64,000 nt of DNA from Pseudoscleropodium purum (taxonomy: Eukaryota > Streptophyta > Bryopsida > Hypnales > Brachytheciaceae), in contig OZ017805.1 in assembly GCA_963969395.1 (NCBI GenBank), positions 1,674,001 to 1,738,000 of the forward strand, in the 5' to 3' direction. The stretch's first letter is position 1, and each line of letters starts with the position of its first letter. Positions 37,441-51,435 of the stretch are shown here, in pieces. A program made the translations under genes and the position numbers. Under the pieces are notes generated by a model. It searched no databases. It worked only from the letters and a program-made list of their open reading frames with translations, and was not told the DNA's origin.

Positions 37441-40400
37441 ATTATTATTGCACTGTAGTTGATTTGCACAATCAAGACAGAATTTCAAGAAAGAATTTAT
37501 ATAGCTTGGTATATTCGAATCTATATTGAAATACAATTTTGACTTTCAAAGCTATAATTCAAAAATACAAAAAATAACCTGTTGAGCAATCTTGCTCAAT
37601 GGCTACATACAAAATTAAACTTAAGCACAAACTATTAAATACAACAATAACTACATAGTCAACCATACAAGACTAAAAACTATAGTTGCACCTATTTGTC
37701 TTTTGATTCAAAGGAAGAAGTATCACCGTCATTAGATTCATTGCTAGAATCTTGGAAAGTTCTCAAACAATTGGATATATTCAAGGTTGGTATGAGGTGT
37801 GTAGTTCGTCAATCCTATCACCGTTTATTGGATATCCACATTATGAATTGTAAAACATTAATATTAGCCGTCTCTATCATATAATTCCTTATAGCGTTTC
37901 TTATGTTGAATGTTAATCAATTGGTTGCCTTAACTTAGAAGCCATTAGTTTTCAGAGGTAATCTTTAATTTTATCAGTTGCATAGTTAGTGTTTAAGGGT
38001 GCCATACCTCTAATGAGTTGCTATTGTGTACCCAACTGACACCCTCAATTCATAAACTCTCCACCTACACTGACAAGTAGTATCCCTAAGATTAAATGAT
38101 TCCTACAAGAAAATATTGTTAGTATCCAATGAGGAGAATACTATTTGCATGTATGCGATCTTTGGGTCAATATACAATGGCAAATTTGAAGATGTGCAGA
38201 CACTAAATGACTTGCTGGAGAAAAAGAGCGTACAAAAAGGGTTTAGGGTCCCTCCACTTAAAATCCTCTGAAGACATTGTTTAGCTAATAGAAATCAACG
38301 CCTTCTAAGCCTCTACAAAAAGAAATCAACCTACTTTGCAATTACAGAATGAAATCGTTGACATTGTACAAACTATAGAGTCGATAATGAAGCACATGGA
38401 TTTAGTAGGTTCCGCTTGGACATGGATGCCAAAATAATCTAAGCACTGTTTTTTTTTAATATGCAAAATTTGACAGCAAATTGGTCTATGTAACAATGGG
38501 AACGAGATCAACCACAAGTAGCTACATGACATGATGTAAAATGCTGCTCACTTAAGCATATAATTCGGGCTCTTGAAACCCCTCAACCTCACTCAAGAAG
38601 CAATATGCAACTTCAATGGAAGTTCAAGAATGAGACTTCATTTTCTTAATAAGATAAGATCAAACAACTCTTATGAGAAATCATGGATCACTAACATGCA
38701 TGTCGATCCTTGGAATTTGGACCATTGCCGTGTGGCACATGTTAGTTTCATAGTTGTTCTATATCAAATTCAAACCCTTTGTACTTCAAACGCGTAAGTA
38801 AAAGAGTTTATTGTCATGTAATTCTTTGGTAGGAAGGACTGCAATTTTGGTTTGGCAAATTGTAACAAAACTTCTGTCTATTTCAATACATTCGTCACAA
38901 ATTAAAAATATTCGTTGCAAGCTAGAAAAGAATGTGAAATTAATTAAAGTTTCTAAATTTCAATGGTTTGGCGGCAAATCCTGAAACCTAAATCTACGTG
39001 TGTCACATTCTGTGGTTGAAATTACAAGTCTAGGGTTTCAAGAAATAGGGCATGCACCTCATTAATGAGTAGTCGACACGAGATTGAAGAAGACCCTTGA
39101 GCTCTTCTGGACCAAACTTGACGAGTCTTTGTCACTAAGCTTTAGGGTGCGCCTCCATGTCCGAGGTTTACGAGTTGCTTCCATTGCCTCCAACGCAATC
39201 GATAGGGTCACTGTAACAAAACTGAGAAGTGAAGAAAAGCAATTGCAGATGACTACTTGTTCAATTAAACCTGCTTGTTGAAGCTATAGCTATCAATACA
39301 ACTAGCATAGACCTTTCGGAGGCACCTCGGAGGTGAGCAAGCTCGACATGAAGGATCCAAAATGGCTGGTTTTGTGCACTTTGGCACCAAGCACATCACT
39401 TTTGGCGCCAAACTCACAAAGCTATATGACAATTACTTTCTTTTGGCGTTGACCTTTGTATTCAGAGTTGATACCTAATTCACTTCTGCAGCACTAAGGT
39501 TTCCTCCTCTTGAAAGTGACCATGTAAGAGCTATTTTTGGTTTCCTAAACTCTTGGAAAAAAATTTCAATAAATTCTTGTAGAAAGAAAACTGGAATTGG
39601 CATCTTACCCAAGTTGTTTCATATTTTTTGGACCTTCATAGAATTAGTTACATGTTCTTGAAGTTGAAACATAGTAATCATAGAAAGTGACTACTTTGTA
39701 GAATGTATACTCTTCGTGCATTGAAGAAAGCAAAGTGTACCTTTGTGTCATGATCACTTTTAAAGTATGATCGCTTTTAAAACAAAGCAAAATGTACCCC
39801 TTATGTTGCGATCACTTTCAAAGTATGATCGTTTTTATCATATAATAAATAGTGATTTTCTTGAAGAGAAACCATCCCAAGTCTAAGGTTAGTGGTTTTC
39901 CCTTAAAATTGACACTTATTATCACTTAATATATTTATTTTTATTAAGAAATTGGTCAAACTATCATATCCATATTTTTTGGTTGGAAAATAAAAACAAA
40001 TTCTTATGCTCAAAAGAACGCAACATTTGGATGTTGTATTCAAAAGTTATGAAGGAACAAGGTATGGTTCAAAGCACACTAGTCTGGAGCAAACTAAGAT
40101 TATTTCTTTCTAGGTACATATCTCTTCTAGGACCTTGAATATTTGGACATGGTTAAACTTCATTAGAATTCTACATCAACAACATCATTTCAACAATTTG
40201 ATATTTTAAAAGAAATTTCTTTATAGACATCATGACCTATAAAACAATATTTAAGATAGTATAAAATTGTTATAAAAACTAAATTTAATAGCCACAAGTA
40301 GCACAATGCAGTAGGTGTACTTCTTGAACTCGCAACAAATATAAAATATACAAAGTATTGTGTTATTGTACTTAAACTCACACCAAAGATAAAATATTCA

Positions 40401-41470
40401 AAGTGCCATAGCTTCCTAGTAGCTTCAACAAAACATAAATAATTAAAAGGGTGACTAAATTTTTCACAAATTATTGACCTACTTTGCTCCAAAATAAAAT
40501 ATATGTATTTAAAGATTGTCTAATTTACAGAAATTCAACTTACTTATGCAAATATTCAATTCACATCTCATAAATTAGCATCTAACTCATGTTCTAGAAT
40601 TGGAACAAGTATATGTAACTAGGCCTTGCATCTCAAATTACAATGACAAACATTGGTCAAAAAATTGAAGCTTCTTAAAAATTAATGCTCCTCAGAAATA
40701 ACAATTATCCAAAAAATTTAGGAAATTATTGGATGAATGCCTAACTTATTTTAATTATATTTTGAAATAGACCAATTTTAATATATTGTTTTTTGGATAG
40801 ACTAATTGTTTTTTACACTTTAATTAATTATTAGAGAAAAAGTTGCCTAAACTACTAGGAAGCTACGGTTAATATTCTAAGTAGTGTGGACAAAGTATCT
40901 AAAAATATATAACTTTTGTAACTAGAAAAAATAGTAAATGGAGTAAAAAAGAAAATTTGTGGACCTACATTTTAATAGTCATGGTACAAAAACATTGTAA
41001 ACTTGAAGAAATAGAAGTACAACTTTTACTTTAGTGGAAGGCTCTAAATATAATCAAAGATAAATAAAAAATCAAAGATAGAAAATAACTCTTAATTTAT
41101 CTGAAGGGCCCATATTTTTTTATTGGTAGTCTTTATTATATAAGATAGAGCATGGGGGTGAAGGGAGTCTTTTTAGAGAGTCGTCCTCTATAGTCAGGTG
41201 GTTAAGCATCCAAGTGCACTTATACAAGATTTTTCAACAATGCCTATTTCATAAATATTTTAAGTACTTGTCATATGCATGCCTCAATTTTCCACATATG
41301 TATATTTATTTCATATACTTCATTGTGAATTCATGTAAACATTGTATTCTTAGTTCCAAAATGGCATGAGGAATGTCAAATGTATTCCTATGTACCATAT
41401 TAATTTAAATATTTATCTTTATATGTATGTATGATATGAAATCCATCATGGTGAATTCTAGTCATTGCAT
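37441..41470. other. Intergenic DNA with a small tandem repeat, no gene seen
   Basis: A two-copy repeat of about 65 bp lies near 39725-39850 (gatcactttcaaagtatgatcg and a variant, each preceded by an aaagcaaa-tgtacc block). The stretch 39080-39470 is less AT-rich but contains no supported ORF. Nothing else was recognised. Confidence 0.5.
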
Positions 41471-41479
41471 TTTGACATA

Positions 41480-42270
41480 TATAGCCAAATTTTTACAAAA
41501 AGTGAATTTAAAGAGGTTGTTGATGTGTTGCAAACAGGGTTGACAGGACGTCCGGACGCGGACGCTATGTTCGCAGCGTCCGCTGACATTTGCGTCCGCT
41601 TGTCCGCCCCGTCCGCCCGATTACAGCCGTCCGATCGACGCGCGGACTGATCTGGTCCGCACGATCTGGGCATCCTCCCCGCCCCGCCCGTCCGCTTTCT
41701 GACGGCGATCGGGACGCTGCGTCCGCTAGCGTTTGTACGTCCAGACGTCCGGAAAACGGACACTATTTTGGGGCGGACGTTGAGATTCGTCAACCCTGGT
41801 TGCAAACCATGAAGACTCCAAAGAATTATGGATCATCTTTTGAATATAAATTTGTAGAGAACAAAATTACGGGAATAAAAACACACAACTATCACAATTT
41901 GCTAAATGATTTGCTTCTACTACAGTGAGAGATGCTTTGAATGAGAAAATATGGAGCATTGTGTATTGACTAAGTGAACTTTTTCGTTGGATTTGTAGCA
42001 AAGAAATCAAGAACTTTGAGATAGCTAGGATGAAGACAATAGCAGTTGAATTAATGTACGACATGGAATAAAATCTTCCTCCCAACTTCTTTGATATTCG
42101 AATCCACTTGATATGGCATTTGGTAGAGGAAGTAGAATTGTGTAGACTTGTCTCATATCGTTGGATGTACTTTTTAGAACATTATATGAAAGACTTCAAA
42201 AGTTGGGTTAGACAAAAGGCTTGTCTAGAGGATTCAATGGCTAAAGGATATATTTTAATGTGAATATAGA
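41480..42270 (+). pseudogene. CACTA (En/Spm) transposase-region remnant, DUF4218-like
   Basis: Translated pieces match the DUF4218 segment that follows the transposase domain in plant CACTA elements: GIKTHNYHNLLNDLLLL, then MKTIAVELMYDME, LPPNFFDIRIHLIWHLVEE, and SYRWMYFLEHYMKDFKSW with KACLEDSMAKGYI. Stops and shifts are present. A 264-bp MITE splits the remnant between KEVVDVLQ and TMKTPKNYG; removing one copy of the 8-base duplication joins the two halves in frame. Confidence 0.7.
41535..41798 (+). mobile_element. hAT-type MITE 1 (264 bp)
   Basis: The ends are CAGGGTTGAC and GTCAACCCTG-like (cgtcaaccctg), flanked by a perfect 8-base duplication gttgcaaa at 41527-41534 and 41799-41806. CAGGG ends and an 8-base duplication are hAT hallmarks. 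The interior is GC- and CpG-rich, with GTCCGCC repeats and a core (about 41625-41672) that recurs in MITE 2 and in the promoter of K2 gene 1. Near the left end the segment gcggacgctatgttcgcagc is nearly palindromic. There is no coding potential. Confidence 0.85.
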
Positions 42271-44690
42271 AACAATTGTCTCAACAATTGTAACATGATA
42301 CACTAAATGTCCAAGACCTTTTTTTCTATTGCCAAAAATCCACTAAAGAATGTCATTTCTAGTGCAAACAGTGCAAAATTTTACTTCTTTTTTAAAATAA
42401 ATTTCATGTCTAACTATAAGATCTTGCAATAGACTATTAGACTTATATAGGAATGTGTGGAAAAAATTATGGAAACTCTAATTTCATAGATTTTAAGACA
42501 TTTGAGTTGAAAGTGAAGAAAATACATTGTTTTGGCAACATAGCAAGTTAGTTTTTAACTTATTGAATCCTTTTAACTTAACTTTGTAATACAAAAGGGA
42601 AGCCAAATATAGCCTACAACTTTAAATACATGAAATTCTACTTATAATATACCTAGACATAGAGAATAACACAAATGATGATTATGAATTGAGCTTCAAT
42701 GATTGATTGTGATGGTAATGGTAGGAGCTAGCATAGGTTCATTTGGGGTAGAGTAATATGATCAATGGGATGGTTTACAATGGCAGCTGTCACATGAAGC
42801 TTTCATTGGGATGGGAAGACAAATTCATCACTTGCTATAGGAGGCTCTTTGCGGTTATTCCCAATCTAATTGAATTATTTTTGTCAAGCCATGGTGCATT
42901 GAAGTTAACTTGTAATTGTATGTAGATTTTTTATATTATAATTGTAAGCCAATTCTTAGGTGTTAAAGGATGAAACTATTTGCATTTCAAATTTTAAATG
43001 TAAGAAACATTTTTGATTATAAAGCATGGAGCTAAAAGTTTAGGAAAGAAAGATTCAAAAACAATAATAAAATTTTCATTCTTTAAAAAATTATTAAGAA
43101 GTAGAAATGGAATAAAGGAAAAAAATAATTCAATTGTCATTGGCTCTAAAATGGAATTGAAACATATTATTTTCAATAAGAAGATTGTTATATCAATCAA
43201 ACTAAATCTTATGAAACTTTTTTATTTAATTTCAATAGTGATAATTGAATTAAAAAACCTAGATCCAACATGTTTTTTTAGAAAGTGCAAAAACAAGATG
43301 CTAGATAACTCTTAAATCACTCATCGAATGAAATGAACCAAATCTTTTCCAAGATGTCATTAAGCAAGTAGATCACAACAATGAGCTGGCAAGTGCGTAA
43401 CACTTTATCGGACAAGTACCATAGTTCCCATTCTCCCAGAGCTATTGTTCATTGTCGGGGGAAGAAGACAAGTTCAACCAATGTGACTTGTTTGCCTAAA
43501 TTTGTTCACCAGTGTTCCGCAAGTCCTACATATACTTCGACACATTGAGTCTATTGACACAATTTGGATAAGTAACTTGACTCACCACATCTTGGCTTAA
43601 AAAAATGGTTGTACGTTGGTGTACCTTTGGATTTGGTGTAGTTCCTCTTTTGGTTTTGAGTCGTTGCAAACTTGAGATTGTCTAGGTTTAGAATTTGAAG
43701 AGGAGGATTTCATTGGGAGACTTTTTAATTGAATTATCTAGAGATATCGTAGATTACTTAACACAACTTTATTTGAGCCAAACGCTCTTGAACATAACTT
43801 GCACTTGAACTTCAACACATGAGAAAGAGCAAGAACATGAAGAAGAATGCTCGTTCTCAAGATTATGTTTCCATCACTATAAGAATCATGCGTTTCTTTC
43901 CCTATTTTGCTATAACACAACATGTTTTTTTGTATGTCACTGTGTTTTTTCAAAAATGCATGTAGTAACGCGAATTGAAAGTGATGTTTGAAGAGACGCG
44001 GTCACAAAAAGTGCAAAATGTAGGAATATCATTTTTGACATATGTGTTAGTTTGCATGTCAAAAAAAATGCAACGCCTTTTTTGTGACATCCAAAAAACA
44101 CACCTATACCATGTCAACGACTATAGTCTTTTTTACAACGGTAGAGTTTATTGTAGTTATTGCCCAACATGTAAACTATTGTCCATGACTAGAAAATGTT
44201 GATTAGGGGTAGATGCTTCATTCTGATTGCAACCTAATTTGTTTAGATGGATATAAGGTCTTGGATGTAGTGATGTAGTTTAGGGTATGCCATAGAAGAA
44301 CCTAATATCCCATACCATTTGGGATGGGCAAGCTTGGTGGGTATAAGAGGATTTTGAGGATAGGAAGAAATAACCACAAAGCTAATGGTACTTGGATTAT
44401 TATATTTCTATGTGATTGACAATTTCCACTTGGCTTTGTAGTTTTAACATGTTGAAATTTTGAATTTCTTCAATGGATTAGTTGAAAACACACAGTAACA
44501 CAATTTTGCCAATCATTAAACAAACTTAGTCCAATACATTCATTTTCATACAATTTGTATTAAGAACTCTCAAAATGCCACAATATACGTGCTAATATGG
44601 TTTTTTAGGCTTGTACTACACGTTACAAATCCCATTTCCTTAGATCAACTGCATAGGTATTGACTTCCAATGGTGTTAGAAGAAAATCAA
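42271..44690. other. AT-rich intergenic DNA, no gene seen
   Basis: Short overlapping ORFs on both strands near 43000-43315 are readings of A/T-rich DNA without motifs. Nothing was recognised between the CACTA relic and the satellite. Confidence 0.55.
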
Positions 44691-47600
44691 TTTAAAACTG
44701 AATGGAGTTGGAAAATATATTTCATAAAAAATCTTTCCAATGGACATTAAAATATTTGTAACTAGCCACCTATGTGATACATTCATCGCATTCGGAATTA
44801 AAAAATATTGTATGCCCCCTTCTTTATGACCCAAATTAGAAAATTTCATAATTACAAATGCCTGAATAAGGGGGCCATACTTACATGAATGAGTTTAATA
44901 TAGACATTTCACAATTGAAGAAAATTCAAAAAAATATATCCATTAAAAAGATTTCCAATGGACATTAAACTTTTTAGTAAGTAGCATAGTATATGGTACA
45001 TTCATAGCATCCAAAATTAAAAAATATGGTATGCCCCATTCTCCATGATCCAAATTAGGCAATTCCATAATTATAGAGTGCCCAAATGAGGGAGTCAAGC
45101 TTATATGAATGAACTAATAGACATAGGACAATTGAACAAAACTCAAAAAAAAATTTCATTAAGAAGAATTCCAATGGACATAAAAAATTTTAGTAATTAG
45201 CATAGTATGTGGTACATCCATGGCATCTGGAATTAATAAATATTGTGTGCCCCCTTCTTCATGATCCAAATTAAGAAATTCCATAATTATAGATTGCCCA
45301 AACAAGGCGGTCACACTAACATGAGTGAGCTTAATATAGATATTTTACAATTGAAGAAAACTCAAAAATATATATATTTCATTAAAAAGGTTTCCAATGG
45401 ACATAAATTTTTTTAGTAATTAGCAAAGTACATGGTACATTTATGGCATCCGAAATTAATAAATACTGTATGCCCACTTCTTCATAACTCAAATTAGGAA
45501 ATTCCATAATTACAAAGTACATAAAGAAAGGAGTAACACTAACAAGAATGAGCTTAATATAGACATTTCACAATTCAAGAAAACTCAGAAAAATATATTT
45601 CATTAAAAAGGTCTCCAATGGACATGAAATTTTTTAGTAATTAGCATAATATGTAGTACATTTATGGCATCCAAAATTAAAAAATATTGTGTGCCCACTT
45701 CTTCATGACCCAAATTAGGAAATTTCATAATGATAGAGTGCTCAAAGAAGGGGTTCACACTTACATGAATGAGCTTAATATAGAGAATTCACAATTCAAG
45801 AAAACTCAGAAAAATATATTTCATTAAAAAGGTCACCAATGGACATAAATTTTTTTAGTAATTAGCATAGTATGTAATACATTTGTGTCATTCAGAATTA
45901 AAAAATATTGTGTGCCCCCTTCTTCATGATCCAAGTTCGGAAATTCCATAATCACAAAATGCCCAAACAAGTAAGTCATGCTAACATGAATGAGGTGAAT
46001 ATTGATATTTCAAAATTGAAAAAACTCAAAAAAATATATTTTATTAAATAGACTTTCAATGGACATTACAAATTTTTAGTAACTACCATAGTATATTGTA
46101 CATTCATGGCATCACAAATTAAAAAATAATGTGTGTCTCCTTCTTCATGACCCAAACTAGGAAAATTAATAATTATAGAATGCCTGAACAAGGGGGTGAC
46201 GCTAACAGAAATGAGCTTAATATAGACATTTCACAATTGAAGAAAATTCAAAAAAATATATTTCATTAAAAAGATTTGCAATGGACATTGACATTTTTAG
46301 TAATTAGCATAGTATGTGGTATATTAATGGCATTAAGAAAAAAAATATTGTATACACCCTTTTTCATGAACCAAATTACAAAATTCCATAATTACAAAAT
46401 GCCTAAACAAGGAGATCATGCTAACATGAAGAAGTTTAATATAGACATTTCAAAATTGAAGAAAACTCAAAAAAAAAATATATTTCATTAAGAAGGTTTC
46501 TAATGGACATCAAAATTTTTAGTAATTAGCATAATTCTTAGTACATTCATGGAATTAGGAATTAAAAAGTATTGTGTGCCCCCTTCTTTATGACCCAAAT
46601 TAGGTAATTCCATAACCCCAAAGTACCTGAACAACAGGGTCACATGAACATGAATAAGCTTAATATAGACATTTCAAAATTGAAGAAAATTCAAAAAAGT
46701 ATATTTATTAAAAAGATTTCCAATGGACATCAAAATTTTAAGTAAATAGCATAGTATGTAATACATTCATCGCATCCAGAATTGAATTTTTTTTCTAGCC
46801 CTTTCCTAATGACCCAAATCAGGAGATTCCATAATTATAGAGTGCTCGAACAAAGGGGTTAAGCTAATATGAATGTGCTTAATATAGACATTTCAAAATT
46901 GAAGAAAACTTAAAAAATTATATTTTATTTAAGAAATTTCCAAGGGACATGAAAATTTTTAGTATCTAGCATAGTATGTGGTACATTCATGGCATCACAA
47001 ATTAAAAAATATGGTGTGCCCCCTTCTTCATGATCCAAATTAGGAAATTCCGTAACTTCAAAGTGCCCAAACAAGGGGGTCACACTAACATGAATGATCT
47101 TAATATAGACATTTTACAATTGAAGAAACTCAAAAAAATATATCTTATTAAAAAGATTTCCAATGGACATAAAATTTTTTAGTAATTAGCATAAGATGTA
47201 ATACATTCATGGCATCTAGAACTAAAAAAATATTGTGTGCCCCCTTCTTCATGAAACCAAATTACAAATTTCCATAATCAAAGAATGCCCAAATAAGTAG
47301 GTCACTCTAACATGAATGAGATTAATATAGAAATTCTACAATTGAAGAAAACTCAAAAAATTAAATTTTATTAGAAAGACTTCCAAAGGACATCAAATTT
47401 TTAAATAATTAGCATAGTATGTGGTACATTTATGGCATCCAAATGTAAAATATATTGTGTGCCCCCTTCTTCATGACCAAAATTAGGAAATTCCATGAAC
47501 TTAGAGTGCTCAAATGAGGGGTCAAGCTAACATGAATGAGCTTAATATAGACATTTGACAATTGAAGAAATTCAAAAAAAGATATTTTATTAAAAAGACT

Positions 47601-49720
47601 TCCAATGGACATTAATAGTTTTAGTAATTTGTATAGTATGTAATACATTCATGGCATCTAGAACTAAAAAATATTGTGTGCCCCCTTCTTCATGACCCAA
47701 ATTAGGAAATTCCATAATTACATAGTTCCAAGCAAGGGGGTCAAGCTAACATGAATGAGCTTAATATAGACATTTTACAATTGAAGAAAACTCAAAAATT
47801 TATATTTTATTAGAAAGATTTCTAATGGACATCAAATTTTTAAGTAATTAGCATAGTATGTGGTACATTTATGGCATCCGAAAGTAAAATATATTGTGTG
47901 CCTCCTTCTTCATCACCCAAATTAGGAAATTCCATAACTTTAGAGTGCCCAAACGAGGGGGCCAAGCTAACAAGAATGAGTTTAATAGACATTTGACAAT
48001 TGAAGAAACTCAAAAAAATATATTTTATTAAAAAAATTTCCAATGGAAATGAAATTTTTTAGTAATTAGCATAGTATATAATACATTCATGGCATTCGGA
48101 ATTAAAAAATATTGTGTGCCCCTTTCTTCATGACCCAAATTACGAAATTTCATAATTACAATATGGCCAAACAAGGGGTCAAGCTAACATGAATGAACTT
48201 AATTTAGACATTTCAAAATTGAAGAAAACTTGAAAAAATATATATCTCATTAAAAAGTTTTCCAATAGACATCAAAAAATTTAGTAATTAACATAGTATT
48301 TGGTACATTGATGGAATTTGGAATAAAAAAGTATTGTATGCCCCCTTCTTCATGACCCAAATTAGAAAATTCAATTACTTTAAAATGCCCGAACTAGGGG
48401 ATCATGCTAACATGAATGAGCTTAATGAAGTCATTTCACAATTGAAGAAATTTTTTAAAAATATATCTTATGAAACAAATTTTCAATGGACATTAAAATT
48501 TTTTAGTAACTAGCATAGTATGCAGTACATTCATGGCATCACAAATTTAAAAATATTGTGTGGCCCCTTCTTCATGCACCAAATTAGGAAATTCTACTAA
48601 TATAGAGTGCCCAAATAAGGAGGTCATGCTAAGATGAATGAGCTTAATATAGACATTTCACAATAGGAGAAAACTTTAAAAAATATATTTCATTAAAAAA
48701 GTTTCCAATGGAGATTAGCATTTTTTTAATAAGCATAGTATGTAGTACATTCATGGCATCTAGAATTAAAAATATTGTGTGCCCCCTTCTTCATGACCCA
48801 AATTAGGGAACTTCATAATTACAGAATGCCCAAATAAGTAGGTCATGCTAATATGAAAGAACTTAATATAGACATTTCAAAATTGAAGAAACTCAAAAAA
48901 GTATATTTTATTAAATAGACTTTCAATGGACATTACAAATTTTTAGTAAATACCATAGTATATTGTACATTCATGGAATCTGGAATTAAAAAGTATTGTA
49001 TGCCCTCTTCTTCATGATCCAAATTAGGAAATTCCATAACTTCACAACGCTTGTTCAAGGAGGTCACGCTAACATGAATGAGCTTAATATAGATATTATA
49101 CAATTGAAGGAAACTTTAAAAAATACATTTTAGTAAACAGATTTTCAATGGACATTAAATTTTTTTAGAAACTAGCAAAGTATCTAGTACATTCATGGCA
49201 TCACGAATTAAAAAATATTTTGTGGCCCCTTTTTTATGACCTAAATTAGGAAATTCCATAACTTCATATTACCCAAACAAAGGGGTCACACAAACATGAA
49301 TGAGCTTAATATAGACATTGGACAATTGAAAAAAACTCAAAAAAGTATATTTTATTAAAATAGTTTCCAATGGACATGAACATTTTTAGTAATTAGCATA
49401 GTATGTGGTACATTCATGGCATCTGGAATTCAAAATATTTTGTGGACCCTACTTAATGACCCAAATTAGGAAATTTCATAATTACAGAGTGTCTGAACAA
49501 GGAAGTCATGTTAACATTTATGAGCTTAATATAGATATTTCAAAATTGAAGAAAATATATTTCATTAAAAAGATTTCCAGTGGACATTAAAATTTTTTAT
49601 TATCTAGCATAGTATGTAGTACATTCATGGCATTATGAATTAAAAAAAATATTGTGTGCCCCCTTCTACATGAACCAATTTAAGATATTCCATAACTTCA
49701 TAGTGCCTGTTCAAGGAGGT
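44690..49720. repeat. Tandem satellite, unit about 220 bp, about 23 copies
   Basis: The landmark caatggacat recurs at about 44738, 44956, 45172, 45395, 45616 and 45837, and onward to about 49577, at spacings near 216-223 bases. Each unit carries, in order, caatggacat, tagtaattagcatagtatgt, a gtacattcatggcatc block, tgtgtgcccccttcttcatg, aattaggaaattccataa, and catgaatgagcttaatatag. Units differ by many substitutions and small indels, so the array is old or slowly homogenised. It has no coding potential: ORFs inside it are readings of the unit. It is cut at 49720 by a MITE-like end. Confidence 0.92.
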
Positions 49721-49890
49721 CAGGGTTGACACGACGTCTGGACGCGGATGCTGTCTCCACAGCCTCCGCTGACATTCGCGGTCCCGGCGGACGCAGCGTT
49801 CGTTGGGACCGCCCCGTCCGCCCCGTCTGCTTTGACGGCCCTATTTCTGGATTTCCCTCGACTGCCCTACCCAAACTGCCCCGCGGTCAC
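49721..49890 (+). mobile_element. MITE-like left end (truncated or part of K2)
   Basis: This starts cagggttgacacgacgtc, the same end as MITE 2 read in reverse, and continues with the GC-rich subterminal region (gacgcggatgctg..., tgacattcgcgg). The second end is not found, so it is either a truncated MITE or the far end of the K2 unit. It interrupts the last satellite unit after caaggaggt. Confidence 0.6.
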
Positions 49891-51427
49891 TCCCTTAATC
49901 TTTAAACAATTAAATGTTAAATGAAGTGCAATGGTTTGCGATTTGTTATTAAAACAATGTCTCTTATAAGTTGAAAGATTATAAAGTTTGACCATGAGTC
50001 CATGATAGTCTTGAAACTATGAAAAAATTCCAATTCATTTTCAGAAGGCAAACTAAAAAAGTTTGTGACTTCAAATATATATATATACTATTTAAAAAAT
50101 CGAGATCAACACAAATACAAACATAATCAATATAGACAAAATGTATTGAATTTAATATAGAATACCATACATTGTGCACATTTGGCTAATTGCACATATA
50201 ATTTTTTTCATTCCAACTCTATATTTCTAAACTAATTTTTAATGCCTATATAACCTATTCAACTACTACTTCTACACTACCAATCTAATATAAATGGCAG
50301 AAATGTTCATCTGGCATCGGCCAACGATATGTATTAGAAAATTGCGTAATCACATAGGCCAAACTAGTATTTTCATCGTCAGTCTTCGAAGAAATGTGCT
50401 TCAAGTAAGCATAAAACACTTTTGCAAAGTTATGAAAGGCAAATTGTATCGCACTAGGTGTTTTAAGTAGCACGTTGAAATATGCCTCTGACATGTTGTT
50501 TCCATTCATCCGCCGAGCAATTTTTCGAATGGCATATTCTTCCAATTTACGTGAATACATCGGAATGGCTTCCACATCTGCACCTGTTTTATGCAAATAT
50601 GCAATACGTGGATCCACCCACCATCTCCTCTGCAAAGTTTGTTTCATCTCATCTGTTGATGTGAATGTGTACAAAGACTTCATTGGCTGAGAAGCTAAGG
50701 TGGTCATGCCCCAATCGCAAACTCCAATGTACACACGTGACTCATCTTCTGGAAAATGCAACAAGATGTTGTCCGGAGAAAGATTATTGTGCAAATGTCC
50801 AGTAAGATGCACTGCATACATTATATGTATAAAGGCCCATGTCAGCTCCGTGCACTTTTTCCGATATCGCCCTAAATGGTGAGCTTTTACAACCTCCTCT
50901 TCGGTTGGATTTGTATACGTTAAACGGATTTGAATGTTGTCTGGATAGTCCTTATCATATTCAACATTTGTCGAAGAGTTCCACCATTCCACCAATACGC
51001 ATAACCTTCACATGTCATTCCGTACACCGCAGCAAACCGTATCACACCCGCGTGTGGAATTCGAACAACCATTGATTCGTTTTGATGTTCTAACTTTGCA
51101 AGATCGGGTCGAGTTTGGTGGTGAATGGATTTCTTCGCTGCAAACTCCCAATGAGGAAGTAGTCTTGGACATCTGTCGCAGCTTAAAATTTTGATTTTCT
51201 TAGCATGCACCAAAATAGGAACGGAAACTAGCCATTAGGGAACCGGATCCGATTAGGTGAAGAAGGAAAACTCAAAACTAACACAGAACATGAAGTAGTA
51301 GGCCTCTTAGATCTAATCCGATCAGGAGTAACTATTGACGGAAACGGAATGCAACACGGATTAGGTCTAGGACCGGATTATGGGTGAACCGGATTCAAGA
51401 CGACCAAACCGGAAATGGTCCAGAGAC

Positions 51428-51435
51428 TATATAAG
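51428..51435 (+). promoter_or_regulatory. TATA box before the A2 ORF
   Basis: TATATAAG about 173 bases before the ATG at 51601, matching the box before the LTR A ORF in both context and distance. Confidence 0.6.

Noticed and set aside
41185..41235. tRNA-like 5' half (cctctatagtcaggtggttaagc)
   Set aside because: No anticodon stem, T-arm or GGTTCGA box follows; the resemblance is limited to a D-arm-like string.
42994..43315. Overlapping ORFs of 68 and 100 aa on opposite strands
   Set aside because: Low-complexity Lys/Ile- or Phe/Leu-rich readings of A/T-rich DNA.
46276..49590. Short ORFs of 60-72 aa within the satellite
   Set aside because: They recur only because the unit recurs, shift frame between units and have no domain.
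44690..49720. CRISPR-like array
   Set aside because: Units of about 220 bp are repeated head to tail with no unique spacers; this is a eukaryotic satellite.
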